The notes under the pieces are model-generated. The model made no database searches. It was not told where the DNA came from and saw only the letters and a list, made by a program, of their open reading frames with translations. This document shows, piece by piece, positions 41,074 through 49,306 of a stretch of 64,000 nt of DNA (position 1 is its first letter; each line of letters begins with the position of its first letter). The position numbers and the translations under genes were made by a program. The stretch is from Luteococcus sp052116585 (GTDB lineage: Bacteria; Actinomycetota; Actinomycetes; Propionibacteriales; Propionibacteriaceae). The stretch is taken from positions 62,001 to 126,000 of the forward strand of contig NZ_JBQKKT010000004.1 in NCBI RefSeq assembly GCF_052116585.1, read 5' to 3'.

Positions 41074-42797
41074 CGGATCTCCCCTGCACTCTCACGGGCC
41101 GCGACGGTCTCGGCCTCGACGAACTGACCCTGCAGACCGGTGTCGCCGTGGTCGGCGATCTCCGGGTGGTTCGCGTCGAAGGCCGGGTACGGCGAGCGCA
41201 CGCGGGGCAGCGACGTGAAGTTGTGGCGCGGCGGCGGGCAGCTGGTGGCCCACTCCATCGAGCGGCTCCAACCCCAGGGATCGTCAACCTCAACCTTGGG
41301 CGTCTTGAAGGACAGGTAGACGTTGATCAGGAAGGGGATGAAGGAGGCACCCAGCAGGAAGGCACCAAAGGTGGAGATCTGGTTCAGCAGGGTGAAGCCG
41401 GTACCCGGCAGGTAGTCGGCAATACGACGCTGCATGCCCTCGACGCCCAGCCAGTGCTGGACCAGGAAGGTGATGTGGAAACCGACGAAGAGCAGCCAGA
41501 AGTGGGCCTTGCCCCAGGACTCGCTCAGCATGTGGCCGGTGATCTTGGGCCACCAGAAGTAGTAGCCGGCGAACATCGCGAAGACCACGGTGCCGAAGAG
41601 CACGTAGTGGAAGTGGGCCACGACGAAGTAGGTGTCGGAGACGTTGAAGTCCATGGGCGGGCTGGCCAGGATGATGCCGGTCAGGCCACCGAACAGGAAG
41701 GTGGTCAGGAAGCCGATCGCCCACATCATGGGGGTCTCGAAGCTCAGCGAGCCACCCCACATCGTGCCGATCCAGTTGAAGAACTTCACACCGGTCGGGA
41801 TGGCAATCATGAAGGTCATGAAGCTGAAGAAGGGCAGCGAGACGGCACCGGTCACGAACATGTGGTGGGCCCACACGGACACGGAGAGGGCACCGATCGA
41901 GATGGTGGCGAAGACCAGGCCGACGTAGCCGAAGACGGGCTTGCGGCTGAAGACCGGCAGGACCTCGGTGATGATGCCGAAGAAGGGCAGCGCGATGACG
42001 TAGACCTCAGGGTGACCGAAGAACCAGAACAGGTGCTGCCACAGGATCGGGCCACCGCTCGAGGCGTCGAGGATGTGCGAGCCGAGGACACGATCGGCCT
42101 CCAGCACCAGCAGGCCGGCGGCCAGCACCGGGAAGACCACGATGATCATGATGGAGGTGACCAGGATGTTCCAGCTGAAGATGGGCATGCGAAACATGGT
42201 CATGCCGGGGACGCGCATCGTGATGATGGTCGTGATGAAGTTGACGGCACCCAGGATGGAGCTCAGACCCAGCAGGTAGAGGCCCATGATCCACAGGTCG
42301 CCACCGACACCGGGCGAGTGCAGGGCATTCGACAGCGGGGCGTAGGCGAACCAGCCGAAGGAGGCGGCGCCGTCGGGCGTCAGGAAGCCGGCGCAGGCCA
42401 TCAGGGATCCCATGATGTAGATCCAGTAGGCGAATGCGTTCAGGCGCGGGAAGGACACGTCCGGGGCGCCCAGCTGCAACGGCAGGAGGTAGTTGGCGAA
42501 ACCAGCGAACAGGGGCGTCGCGAACATCAGCAGCATGATCGTGCCGTGCATCGTGAACATCTGGTTGAAGGTCTCGTGCGTCATGTACTGCATGCCGGGG
42601 CTCGCCAGCTCGGCACGGATGGCCAGGGCCATCAGGCCACCGACTCCAAAGAAGAAGAAGCTCGAGATGAAGTAGAGACGACCGAGCTTCTTGTGGTCGG
42701 TGGTGGTCATGTAGTCCATGAAGAGCTTGCCCATCGAGTGTTCGCGACGGCGAACCTGCACGACCGGCGCTCCCGTGGTGCGCGACAGCGTGGTCAC
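41070..42797 (-). CDS. ctaD: Cytochrome c oxidase subunit I (aa3)
   Basis: 575 aa heme-copper oxidase subunit with twelve transmembrane helices. MTTTDHKKLGRLYF at the N-terminus, the CuB-heme region WFFGHPEVYVIALPFFGII, the HHMFVTG motif, TGVKFFNWIGTMW and YFVVAHFHYVLFG (heme a and a3 histidines) are all present. GTG at 42797 overlaps the ctaC stop (GTGA). Reduces O2 to water and pumps protons in the supercomplex with QcrCAB. Confidence 0.97.
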   Translation of the reverse strand: MTTLSRTTGAPVVQVRRREHSMGKLFMDYMTTTDHKKLGRLYFISSFFFFGVGGLMALAIRAELASPGMQYMTHETFNQMFTMHGTIMLLMFATPLFAGFANYLLPLQLGAPDVSFPRLNAFAYWIYIMGSLMACAGFLTPDGAASFGWFAYAPLSNALHSPGVGGDLWIMGLYLLGLSSILGAVNFITTIITMRVPGMTMFRMPIFSWNILVTSIMIIVVFPVLAAGLLVLEADRVLGSHILDASSGGPILWQHLFWFFGHPEVYVIALPFFGIITEVLPVFSRKPVFGYVGLVFATISIGALSVSVWAHHMFVTGAVSLPFFSFMTFMIAIPTGVKFFNWIGTMWGGSLSFETPMMWAIGFLTTFLFGGLTGIILASPPMDFNVSDTYFVVAHFHYVLFGTVVFAMFAGYYFWWPKITGHMLSESWGKAHFWLLFVGFHITFLVQHWLGVEGMQRRIADYLPGTGFTLLNQISTFGAFLLGASFIPFLINVYLSFKTPKVEVDDPWGWSRSMEWATSCPPPRHNFTSLPRVRSPYPAFDANHPEIADHGDTGLQGQFVEAETVAARESAGEIR

Positions 42798-43663
42798 TTC
42801 TTCTCCTCCTTGGCGGGGGCGGTCGGAAGGGCCGAGGCGCCCACCGAGCCGCGCAGCTCACCGAGCTGGCCCTTCGTGGCCAGGCCCTTCACATATTCGT
42901 TGTACTCCTCTTCGCTCACGACGTGAACGGTAAACAGCATGGCCGCGTGGTAGGTACCGCACAGCTCGGCGCACTTTCCGTCGAACGTGCCCGTCTTGGT
43001 GGGCGTCAGGTCGAAGGAGTTCGGCTTGCCGGGGATCGCGTCCATCTTGAAGTAGAAGGCGGGAACCCAGAAGGAGTGGATGACGTCCGCGGAGTAGATG
43101 TTGAAGCGGACGGACTTGTTGACGGGCAGGTAGAGGTCCGGGATCTTCTCGATCGTGCCGACCTCATGGACGGTCTCACCGATGGCGGCGTTGTCCTCTT
43201 CCATGTAGTTGAACGTCCAGGACCACTTCTGGCCGACGACGTTCACCACGTGGTCAGGCTGCTCGACTTGGTCGAGCACCCGGTTCTGCGCCTTCACCGT
43301 GTAGAAGAACAGGACGATGATGATGAGGAAGGGAACGGCCGTGTAGAGGACCTCGAGCGGCACGTGGTAACGCACCTGACGGGGCACCTCATTGCCGTCC
43401 TTGCGGCGGAACTTGAACATCGCGTAGAAGATGAGGCCCCAGACGAAGACGCCGATCACGGCGCAGGCGATCCAGGCGCCGATCCACAGATCACCCATGA
43501 ATGGCGCGCGATCCGAAGCCGGGTCAACCAAGCCGACGCGCGACCACTGGCCACGCCCCTCACCCGTGCTGCAACCCGTCAGCAGCAGCGCGCCGCCGAG
43601 ACCGAGCGCTGCGGCCCTTGCCGACCTGCGGCGCCATCCGTTGAGTTCACGACCCACGTCCAT
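42794..43663 (-). CDS. ctaC: Cytochrome c oxidase subunit II (lipoprotein)
   Basis: 289 aa. A lipoprotein signal with lipobox LLTGC, two transmembrane helices (IACAVIGVFVWGLIFYAMF and EVLYTAVPFLIIIVLFFYTV), then the CuA domain with VIHSFWVPAF, GKCAELCGTYHAAM and the methionine ligand. ATG at 43663 is preceded by GGAAGG; upstream codons in the same frame lack a site. A TAGTCT hexamer about 125 bp upstream (43790-43785) may be the promoter. Confidence 0.95.
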   Translation of the reverse strand: MDVGRELNGWRRRSARAAALGLGGALLLTGCSTGEGRGQWSRVGLVDPASDRAPFMGDLWIGAWIACAVIGVFVWGLIFYAMFKFRRKDGNEVPRQVRYHVPLEVLYTAVPFLIIIVLFFYTVKAQNRVLDQVEQPDHVVNVVGQKWSWTFNYMEEDNAAIGETVHEVGTIEKIPDLYLPVNKSVRFNIYSADVIHSFWVPAFYFKMDAIPGKPNSFDLTPTKTGTFDGKCAELCGTYHAAMLFTVHVVSEEEYNEYVKGLATKGQLGELRGSVGASALPTAPAKEEKK

Positions 43664-43803
43664 GCCCTTCCACCGTGATCTTCTCCCCTGGAGGAGTTGA
43701 GCCCCGAGGACTCCGATTCCCGAACGCTGCCGCGAGGCGGGAGTGCTCGATGAGCGCAACCATCCCCACGGCGGGTTCGCCCAAAGACTAACCCAAAAAC
43801 AGA

Positions 43804-43836
43804 CATCCCGCCGCATCGACCAGATGCAGCGGGATG
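43804..43836 (-). terminator. Rho-independent terminator of erpA
   Basis: On the minus strand a 13-bp stem (CATCCCGCTGCAT paired with ATGCGGCGGGATG through one G-U pair, 7-base loop) is followed by TCTGTTTTT, a clear U-tract. It starts 22 bp after the erpA stop. Confidence 0.9.
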
Positions 43837-43858
43837 ACGTTCTGTTGTGCGGAACAAC

Positions 43859-44212
43859 TCAGTGGAAGGAGTCCCCGCAGGCGCAGGAACCCTGCGCATT
43901 CGGGTTGTCGATCGTGAAGCCCTGCTTCTCGATGCTGTCGACGAAGTCGATGGTGGCCCCGGACAGGTAGGGGGCGCTCATCTTGTCCGTGACGACATTC
44001 ACGCCGCCATAGGTCTTCACGACGTCGCCGTCCAGCTGACGCTCGTCGAAGAAGAGCTGGTAGCGCAGGCCCGAGCAGCCACCGGGCTGGACGGCGACGC
44101 GGAGCGCCAGGTCATCGCGACCCTCGGCGTCCAGCAGCGACTTGACCTTGTCTGCGGCCACGTCGGTCAGGACGATGCCATCGGTCGTGGGGGTGATGGT
44201 GATGTCAGTCAT
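43859..44212 (-). CDS. erpA: Iron-sulfur cluster insertion protein (A-type carrier)
   Basis: 117 aa. The three cluster-ligand cysteines are in GGCSGLRYQLFFDE and GSCACGDSFH at the C-terminus; VDSIEKQGFTIDNPNA is typical. ATG at 44212 has a strong GGAGGAA site. It corresponds to M. tuberculosis Rv2204c and lies next to the ctaC operon; delivery of clusters to respiratory proteins such as QcrA is plausible but unproven. Confidence 0.93.
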   Translation of the reverse strand: MTDITITPTTDGIVLTDVAADKVKSLLDAEGRDDLALRVAVQPGGCSGLRYQLFFDERQLDGDVVKTYGGVNVVTDKMSAPYLSGATIDFVDSIEKQGFTIDNPNAQGSCACGDSFH

Positions 44213-44213
44213 G

Positions 44214-44267
44214 CGGTTCCTCCTGAACGGGTGGTTGACCCGGTTCCTCCTGGACGGGCGATTGGCC
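44214..44267. repeat. 27-bp tandem duplication of the erpA translation-initiation region
   Basis: Two copies (44214-44240 and 44241-44267) match at 23 of 27 bases; each contains CGGTTCCTCCTG, the complement of the GGAGGAACC ribosome-binding site. Only the copy next to the ATG is followed by a start codon; the other reads GTC. Confidence 0.8.
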
Positions 44268-44420
44268 CGGGCTCCTGCGGCCGTGTTGCCCGCCGCCCTT
44301 GCTGAGCGGACGGTTCTCCCGGTCAACGCCAACGACCACGATTGCTATTCCCGAGCCGTGACGGCTTCACGATACCTGAGGTGCAAAATTCAACCGCCAT
44401 GCAAGGACCCATGCGGCCCG

Positions 44421-45395
44421 TCACCAGTGCCAGGTTCGGGCCACAGGCGCGGTGGCAGCGGTGATCTCCTCCGTCGACAGCGGCCTGTCGTCGGAGGAGA
44501 GGCCATAGCCCTCCTCAACACCCATCGTCCGCAATTCCCTTGCGCTGATCCAGTTGCGACGGCAGACGGCAACCACCGGACGCATGGCCTGCTCCGCCAG
44601 GCCCGTGACCATGGGCACGAGGTCTCCGCCCTTGGTGCCGAACTCGAGCGCGTCATATCCCGTGACCACCAGGTCCGCGGCCTGCATCGTTGCGGCGAGA
44701 CCAGCCAAACGTGCACACTCCCCCGGGCCGGTGACGATGTCGCCGCCCAGGGCGAGGACCGCTGCCCCCAGCCCGCCAACCGCCCCGGCACCGGCAGTGG
44801 TGCCCAGCTGGGGATCGCCCAACTCAGCGCACCAGTCAACCAGCGCCTGGTCCGCGGCGATCAGTTCACCGGGGTGCGCGCCGCCCCCTTGGGCCGCAAT
44901 GGAGGTGATGCCGCGCAACCCGGTGAGGTGGAGTTCGGTCTGCCCGCCGGTGGTGACCAGGTGGAGCTTGGTGCTGGCAAGGTTTCCACGAGCCACCTCG
45001 AAAGCGCGATGGAAGCCGCGGCCTCCGTCGGCCCAGTCCCAGGACGGGATCTCGAGCCACAGTTCAGGCAACGGGCGGCGGTGCATCTCGGCCCACGCGA
45101 TGAGCTGCCCAACCGCCTGACCCACCGCGGCCGAGGTGGACGCCTCCGGCGCCCCCGCTTCCACATCCACCTGCACCACGGCGCCGGCGGGGCCGACGAA
45201 CGCGCGGTGTTCCGCCACGTCCTCCAGCACAGCGTCCGTGAGGTCGGACCAGGCCTGACCGAAGCCCTTGCCGCACTCCCCCATCGGGACGACGGCCAGC
45301 TGAGCACCCAGCTCCGCCCAGGCCCGGGCCATTGCGGCCCCGGTCTGGGCGGAGGTGAGGCTCTTGAAGGGCCCGCAGGCCACCACGGCACGCAT
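44421..45395 (-). CDS. glxK: Glycerate kinase (GlxK/GarK family)
   Basis: 324 aa. The pattern ACGPFKSLTSAQTGAAMARAW at the N-terminus, VPMGECGKGFGQAW, a central TTAGAGAVGGLGAAVLALGG with the family's glycine-rich phosphate loop, and DLVVTGYDALEFGTKGG match two-domain glycerate kinases (EC 2.7.1 family). Position matches Rv2205c. The start ATG at 45395 overlaps the pspAA stop (TGATG). The GxG-rich region is intact, but the family's DGQT motif is replaced by EFGT, so catalytic details may differ. Confidence 0.8.
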   Translation of the reverse strand: MRAVVACGPFKSLTSAQTGAAMARAWAELGAQLAVVPMGECGKGFGQAWSDLTDAVLEDVAEHRAFVGPAGAVVQVDVEAGAPEASTSAAVGQAVGQLIAWAEMHRRPLPELWLEIPSWDWADGGRGFHRAFEVARGNLASTKLHLVTTGGQTELHLTGLRGITSIAAQGGGAHPGELIAADQALVDWCAELGDPQLGTTAGAGAVGGLGAAVLALGGDIVTGPGECARLAGLAATMQAADLVVTGYDALEFGTKGGDLVPMVTGLAEQAMRPVVAVCRRNWISARELRTMGVEEGYGLSSDDRPLSTEEITAATAPVARTWHW

Positions 45396-45682
45396 CAGCC
45401 GGGGATGAGCCCCTCCGTGCTGCCCGACTCGTCGAGGAAGGCGCGCACCTCGTCAAGGCTTGCACTGGCATCCGGCACGATCAGGTCGGACTCGGCCAGT
45501 TCCTCGTCCGGCACCTTCTCACCAGCGCGGATCTGCTCCAAGAGCAGGGTGAGCGCCCCTTCCAGAGCCTGCTGGTCATCGGCTTCGAGCGCGCCCGCCA
45601 CGCGGTCGTCGAGGTCATTGAGGCCCGGCAGCGATTCGGCGTCGATGCGCCACTGGCCCTCGCCGAGGATTCGCACGATCAT
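45395..45682 (-). CDS. pspAA: PspA-associated protein PspAA
   Basis: 95 aa. The N-terminal MIVRILGEGQWRI is the hallmark of the PspAA domain found next to actinobacterial PspA; the rest is an acidic helical region (DDRVAGALEADDQQALEGAL). ATG at 45682 overlaps the pspA stop (ATGA). Likely a partner of the membrane-stress protein. Confidence 0.88.
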   Translation of the reverse strand: MIVRILGEGQWRIDAESLPGLNDLDDRVAGALEADDQQALEGALTLLLEQIRAGEKVPDEELAESDLIVPDASASLDEVRAFLDESGSTEGLIPG

Positions 45683-46455
45683 GCCTGTCCCTCCTGCTTC
45701 TGCGCCTGACCGCCTTCGAGGGCCGGTGCCGGCTGGTCGGCCGGTGCGATCTCACCGCTGACCTTCGCCTTCAGGGCGGCCAGCTCGTCCTCCACCTGGC
45801 TGGTGGAGGCCAGCTGGTCGAGTTCACGGGTGATGTCGTCCTTGTAGGTACCCGTCGGGTCGTCGAGCGCGCCCGAGGCGAGCAGCTCGTCGACGGCGCC
45901 GGCACGGGCCTGCATCTGCTGGGTCTTGTCCTCGGCGCGCTGGATTGCGAGGCCGACGTCACCCATCTCTTCGGAGATGCCGCTGAAGGCCTCGTTGATG
46001 CGGGTCTGGGCCTCGGCAGCCGAGTAGGTGGCCTTGATGGTCTCCTTGCGGGTGCGGAAGGCATCGACCTTGGCCTGCAGTCGGTTCGAGGCGGCGACGA
46101 GCTTGTCCTCCTCGGCCTGCAGCTGGGCGTGCTGGGTCTGCAGGTCGCCGAGCTGCTGCTGGAGACCGGACTTTCGGGTCAGCGCCTCGCGGGCCAGGTC
46201 CTCGCGTCCCTGCTCGAGCGCACGCTGGGCCTGCATGGTGAGCTTGTCGACCTCACCATTGAGCTGCGAGGCCTGCAGCTCCACGCGCTTACGGCTGGTG
46301 GCGACGTCGGCCACACCGCGTCGGACCTTCTGGAGGAGCTCGAGCTGGCGCTGGTACGAGTAGTCGAGCGTCTCGCGGGGATCCTCGGCGCGATCGAGGG
46401 CCTTGTCGGCCTTGGCACGGAAAATCGTCGAGATCCGCTGGAAAATGCCTGCCAT
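45679..46455 (-). CDS. pspA: Phage shock protein A (PspA/IM30/Vipp1 family)
   Basis: 258 aa almost fully helical protein. The N-terminal amphipathic helix GIFQRISTIFRAKADKAL is followed by long coiled coils (DYSYQRQLELLQKVRRGV, QLGDLQTQHAQLQAEEDKL) and the conserved AFSGISEEMGDVGLA. An alanine/proline/glutamine C-terminal tail ends the protein. ATG at 46455 is chosen to start at the conserved GIFQR. It forms ESCRT-III-like assemblies that protect damaged membranes. First gene of pspA-pspAA-glxK. Confidence 0.93.
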   Translation of the reverse strand: MAGIFQRISTIFRAKADKALDRAEDPRETLDYSYQRQLELLQKVRRGVADVATSRKRVELQASQLNGEVDKLTMQAQRALEQGREDLAREALTRKSGLQQQLGDLQTQHAQLQAEEDKLVAASNRLQAKVDAFRTRKETIKATYSAAEAQTRINEAFSGISEEMGDVGLAIQRAEDKTQQMQARAGAVDELLASGALDDPTGTYKDDITRELDQLASTSQVEDELAALKAKVSGEIAPADQPAPALEGGQAQKQEGQA

Positions 46456-46625
46456 GTGGTGTTCGATCCTTCCGGTCGGGGTGCGCCGGGCTCGGCACAG
46501 CACGTCGGCTTCAGCTTACGGGCATGACCAAGTCAAATCCGGGCCAGCGGGCGGTCTTCAGCTCCGGACCCGGGAAAGGTCAGGGTGTTCACCCCAGAGT
46601 GAAGCCGTGGTCCCGCTCCGAGCAT

Positions 46626-46662
46626 GGTGCAGCTGCACCGCACAGCATGGTCCAGCTGTACC
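46626..46662. promoter_or_regulatory. Two tandem 14-bp palindromes between pspA and DUF3043 gene
   Basis: GGTGCAGCTGCACC (46626-46639) is a perfect palindrome and GGTCCAGCTGTACC (46649-46662) an imperfect one, centred 23 bp apart inside a 23-bp tandem repeat (46621-46666). They precede TAGAAT (46694-46699), a -10-like element for the plus-strand gene. Likely an operator for an unidentified dimeric regulator. Confidence 0.5.
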
Positions 46663-46747
46663 GCACCGGGCACCGCGGTGTGCTTCGGCACCGTAGAATC
46701 ATTCGGAATGGCCGCGAGGCCGCGATCGACGAGGACACGAGGACGAC

Positions 46748-47377
46748 GTGGGACTGTTCCGACCCTATGAGCAGGGCAAGACCGACGAGGACCCGGTCAA
46801 GCAGGGCAAGACCGGCGGGGCCAGCGCCCAGCACACCCCAGAAGCGAGCGCCCCTGCGGGAGAGCCGACAGCCACCGCTGTAAGGCATCCGCAGAAGAAG
46901 GGGGTTCGCACACCGACGCGGGCCGAGGCAGAGGCCGCCCGCCGGGAGCGACTGCACCCGACGCTCTCCCCCAAGGAGGCCAAGAAGGCGCAGCGCAAGG
47001 CCGAGCGCGAGGCTCGCTATCGCCAGCTGGAGGCCGCGGACAATTCGCCGGAACGGCGCCTGGTGCGCGACCACGTCGACTCGCAGATCACCTTCACCGA
47101 ATACACGATCCCGATCATGCTGGTGATCATGGTGGTCAGCCTGTGGTTCTCCCGCAGCCTGGTTGCCCAGCAGCTCACCTCGCTGGCGATGATGGGCATC
47201 TTCCTGATCTGGATCGTGAACATCACGCTGCGCTGGCAGTCCTTCAAGAAGCTCGCCCAGTCCCGCGGCCTCAACCCCAAGCAGCGTGGGTTGATGATGT
47301 ACATGATCAATCGGATGATGACGATTCGCTCCCTGCGTCGCCCCGAACCGCGCATCAAGCGCGGCGAGGCCTACTGA
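46748..47377 (+). CDS. DUF3043 membrane protein
   Basis: 209 aa. The first 75 residues are disordered and charged; then LHPTLSPKEAKKAQRKAEREARYRQLEAADNSPERRLVRDHVDS, the signature of DUF3043. Two transmembrane helices follow (YTIPIMLVIMVVSLWF and SLAMMGIFLIWIVNITL), then a basic tail. GTG at 46748 has GAGGAC upstream. Conserved near Rv2203 in mycobacteria; function unknown. Confidence 0.85.
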   Translation: MGLFRPYEQGKTDEDPVKQGKTGGASAQHTPEASAPAGEPTATAVRHPQKKGVRTPTRAEAEAARRERLHPTLSPKEAKKAQRKAEREARYRQLEAADNSPERRLVRDHVDSQITFTEYTIPIMLVIMVVSLWFSRSLVAQQLTSLAMMGIFLIWIVNITLRWQSFKKLAQSRGLNPKQRGLMMYMINRMMTIRSLRRPEPRIKRGEAY

Positions 47378-47439
47378 CCCCCAGCCACCAGCCGGCCAGG
47401 AGGCTCCCGGCCGGAAGACCAACGGAAGAGGACGTGATC

Positions 47440-47658
47440 ATGGGATTCCTGTGGACCGCCGAACTGAACCCGGGTACGACGACCACCCCCGACGAGCTCG
47501 AAGGGGCCGGCGTCGGCCGTCAGTTCGAGGACCAGGCCAGCGCCGAGGCCTGGCTGGGCGAGTACTACGAGGATCTTGCTGATCTTGGTGTCTCCAGCGT
47601 GACGCTGATGAATGGCGAGGAGCTCGTCTACGGGCCGATGTCGCTGGAGGCAATGTGA
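47440..47658 (+). CDS. Small conserved acidic protein, 72 aa
   Basis: Starts MGFLWTAELNPGTTTT and contains FEDQASAEAWLGEYYEDLADLGVSSVTLMNGEELVYGPMSLE, which looks like a compact alpha/beta fold with no membrane segment. ATG at 47440 has GGAAGAGG eight bases upstream; the GTG at 47434 is too close to it. Its stop overlaps the next start (GTGA). Function unknown. Confidence 0.75.
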   Translation: MGFLWTAELNPGTTTTPDELEGAGVGRQFEDQASAEAWLGEYYEDLADLGVSSVTLMNGEELVYGPMSLEAM

Positions 47659-47954
47659 GACGGCGCGTGGCCAATCTGGTGCTCGCGCTGGTGGGACTGG
47701 GGCTGGCCGGCTATGGCATCTGGTCCATCACGAACCCCTCGTTCACGTGCCGCGGCGTGGAAATGCACCCTGGCGACGTCTGCCACAAGAACGACTTCAG
47801 CCAGATGGGCACCGACGAGGTGCAGACCTATGAGGACCGCGTTCACGCGGCAAGGCTCAGCCAGCCCGTCGTGGTGATCAGCGGACTTGCCATGGCTGCC
47901 TTCGCCGGCTACCTGATGCGTCAGGGCGAGCCGACGGAGGAGGCCACCACCTGA
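47655..47954 (+). CDS. Small membrane protein with two helices, 99 aa
   Basis: Helices ANLVLALVGLGLAGYGIWSI and PVVVISGLAMAAFAGYLM flank a 50-residue extracytoplasmic loop with two cysteines (FTCRGVEMHPGDVCHKN), which could form a disulfide. GTG at 47655 overlaps the preceding stop and has GGAGG upstream. Function unknown; co-translated with the 72-aa protein. Confidence 0.75.
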   Translation: MRRRVANLVLALVGLGLAGYGIWSITNPSFTCRGVEMHPGDVCHKNDFSQMGTDEVQTYEDRVHAARLSQPVVVISGLAMAAFAGYLMRQGEPTEEATT

Positions 47955-47962
47955 CGAAGGAC

Positions 47963-49105
47963 TCAGCCCTCGCGCACCTCGGGGGTGACGAAGGGCGGCT
48001 TCACGAGCCGGAACTTCTCGACCCGGTTGCGCACCTGCACCCCCACCTCGTCGTCGAAGCCGAGCCTGGCATCCACCAGCGCGAGACCAACGCCCTGCTT
48101 CAGCGTGGGAGAGAAGGTGCCACTGGTCACCTCTCCGGCCACGTCGCCGGACTCGTCCACCACCGTCATGCCGTGCCGCGGGATGCCCCGCCCGACAGCC
48201 ACGAGGCCACGCATCCGACGGGCCGGACCCTCGGCCTTGATGGCCCGTAGGGCCTCGGACCCCAGGAAAGGCTCGGCCTTCTTCCAACCGACGGCCCAGG
48301 ACAAGCCGGCCTCCAGGGGGTTGATCTCGGGCGTGATGTCATTGCCGTGCAGGGAGTAACCCATCTCGGTGCGCAGCGTGTCGCGGGATGCCAGACCACA
48401 GGGGCGGATCTCGAAGCGGGCGCCGGCCGACATCACCTGGTCCCACACCTCCAAGGCGTGTTCCACCGGCACGACCAGCTCCCAGCCCTTCTCCCCGGTG
48501 TATCCGGTACGACAGATGGTCATGCTCCACCCGTCACGCTGGACGACCTCGAAGGCCATGTAGTCCATCGTGGTGGGCAGGGAGAGCTCGGTGAGCACAT
48601 CCTCCGAGCGGGGACCCTGGATGGCGATGACCGCGAAATCCCGGTGCTGGTTGGTGATGGTGAGCCCGCCCAGCGTCTCCACGGCCTGCGGCACCTCCCG
48701 GTCCAACCGGGCCTGCTCCTCCAGGACGGCCACCACGGTGCTCGTGTTGGCTGCATTCGGGATCAGGAAGACCTCGTCCTCGGCCAGGACATAGGCGATC
48801 ATGTCATCGGTCACGCCGCCCGCCTCATTGCACAGCATCGTGTACTGGGCCTGGCCCGGGCCGATCTTGTGCAGATCGTTGGTCAGGCACAGATTCAGGA
48901 AGTCGAGTGCTCCGGAGCCCTTGACCAGCACCTTGCCCAGGTGCGAGACGTCGAAGACGCCCACCCCGTCGCGCACCGCGTGGTGTTCGGCGAGCACCCC
49001 GCCGCCCGCGTACTCCAGAGGCATCTGCCAGCCTCCGAACTCCGAGAACTTGGCACCCGCCTGCTCGTGACGGGGATGCAGGGGTGAGGTCAGCAGGTCG
49101 GTCAT
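47963..49105 (-). CDS. gcvT: Aminomethyltransferase (glycine cleavage T protein)
   Basis: 380 aa. LLTSPLHPRHEQAGAKFSEFGGWQMPLEY at the N-terminus, VGVFDVSHLGKV, the folate-site VTDDMIAYVL, TGYTGEKGWEL and LRTEMGYSLHGNDITPEINPLEAGL match GcvT. The aspartate that activates tetrahydrofolate (D in MGYSLHGND region and VTDD) is present. ATG at 49105 has GGGAGAG upstream. Other gcv genes are not in the window; M. tuberculosis also has a lone gcvT (Rv2211c) here. Confidence 0.94.
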   Translation of the reverse strand: MTDLLTSPLHPRHEQAGAKFSEFGGWQMPLEYAGGGVLAEHHAVRDGVGVFDVSHLGKVLVKGSGALDFLNLCLTNDLHKIGPGQAQYTMLCNEAGGVTDDMIAYVLAEDEVFLIPNAANTSTVVAVLEEQARLDREVPQAVETLGGLTITNQHRDFAVIAIQGPRSEDVLTELSLPTTMDYMAFEVVQRDGWSMTICRTGYTGEKGWELVVPVEHALEVWDQVMSAGARFEIRPCGLASRDTLRTEMGYSLHGNDITPEINPLEAGLSWAVGWKKAEPFLGSEALRAIKAEGPARRMRGLVAVGRGIPRHGMTVVDESGDVAGEVTSGTFSPTLKQGVGLALVDARLGFDDEVGVQVRNRVEKFRLVKPPFVTPEVREG

Positions 49106-49260
49106 GTCTCTCCCTCGAGGATCACTGGGCCGGTGGCCATGGTGCGCGGCATTGCGTCCGGACGTGGCAGCCGTCGGGTACGACGACCACCTGGCCTCCC
49201 ACGCTACCGGACGACACCGGGACCAAACGCTCAACCCTCGGTGATGTCAGTACCCTCGGC

Positions 49261-49266
49261 TAGCCT
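49261..49266 (+). promoter_or_regulatory. -10 element TAGCCT of pepB
   Basis: TAGCCT matches the TAGNNT style of other -10 hexamers in the window; it would give a leader of about 34 nt before GTG at 49307. Confidence 0.4.
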
Positions 49267-49306
49267 GTTCCCTGACCATCCGACCAGCCGCAGAAAGGCC
49301 ATCCTC

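Noticed and set aside
49106..49306. Glycine riboswitch upstream of gcvT or pepB
   Set aside because: No aptamer-like conserved core was recognised; the gcvT start has an ordinary ribosome-binding site close by.
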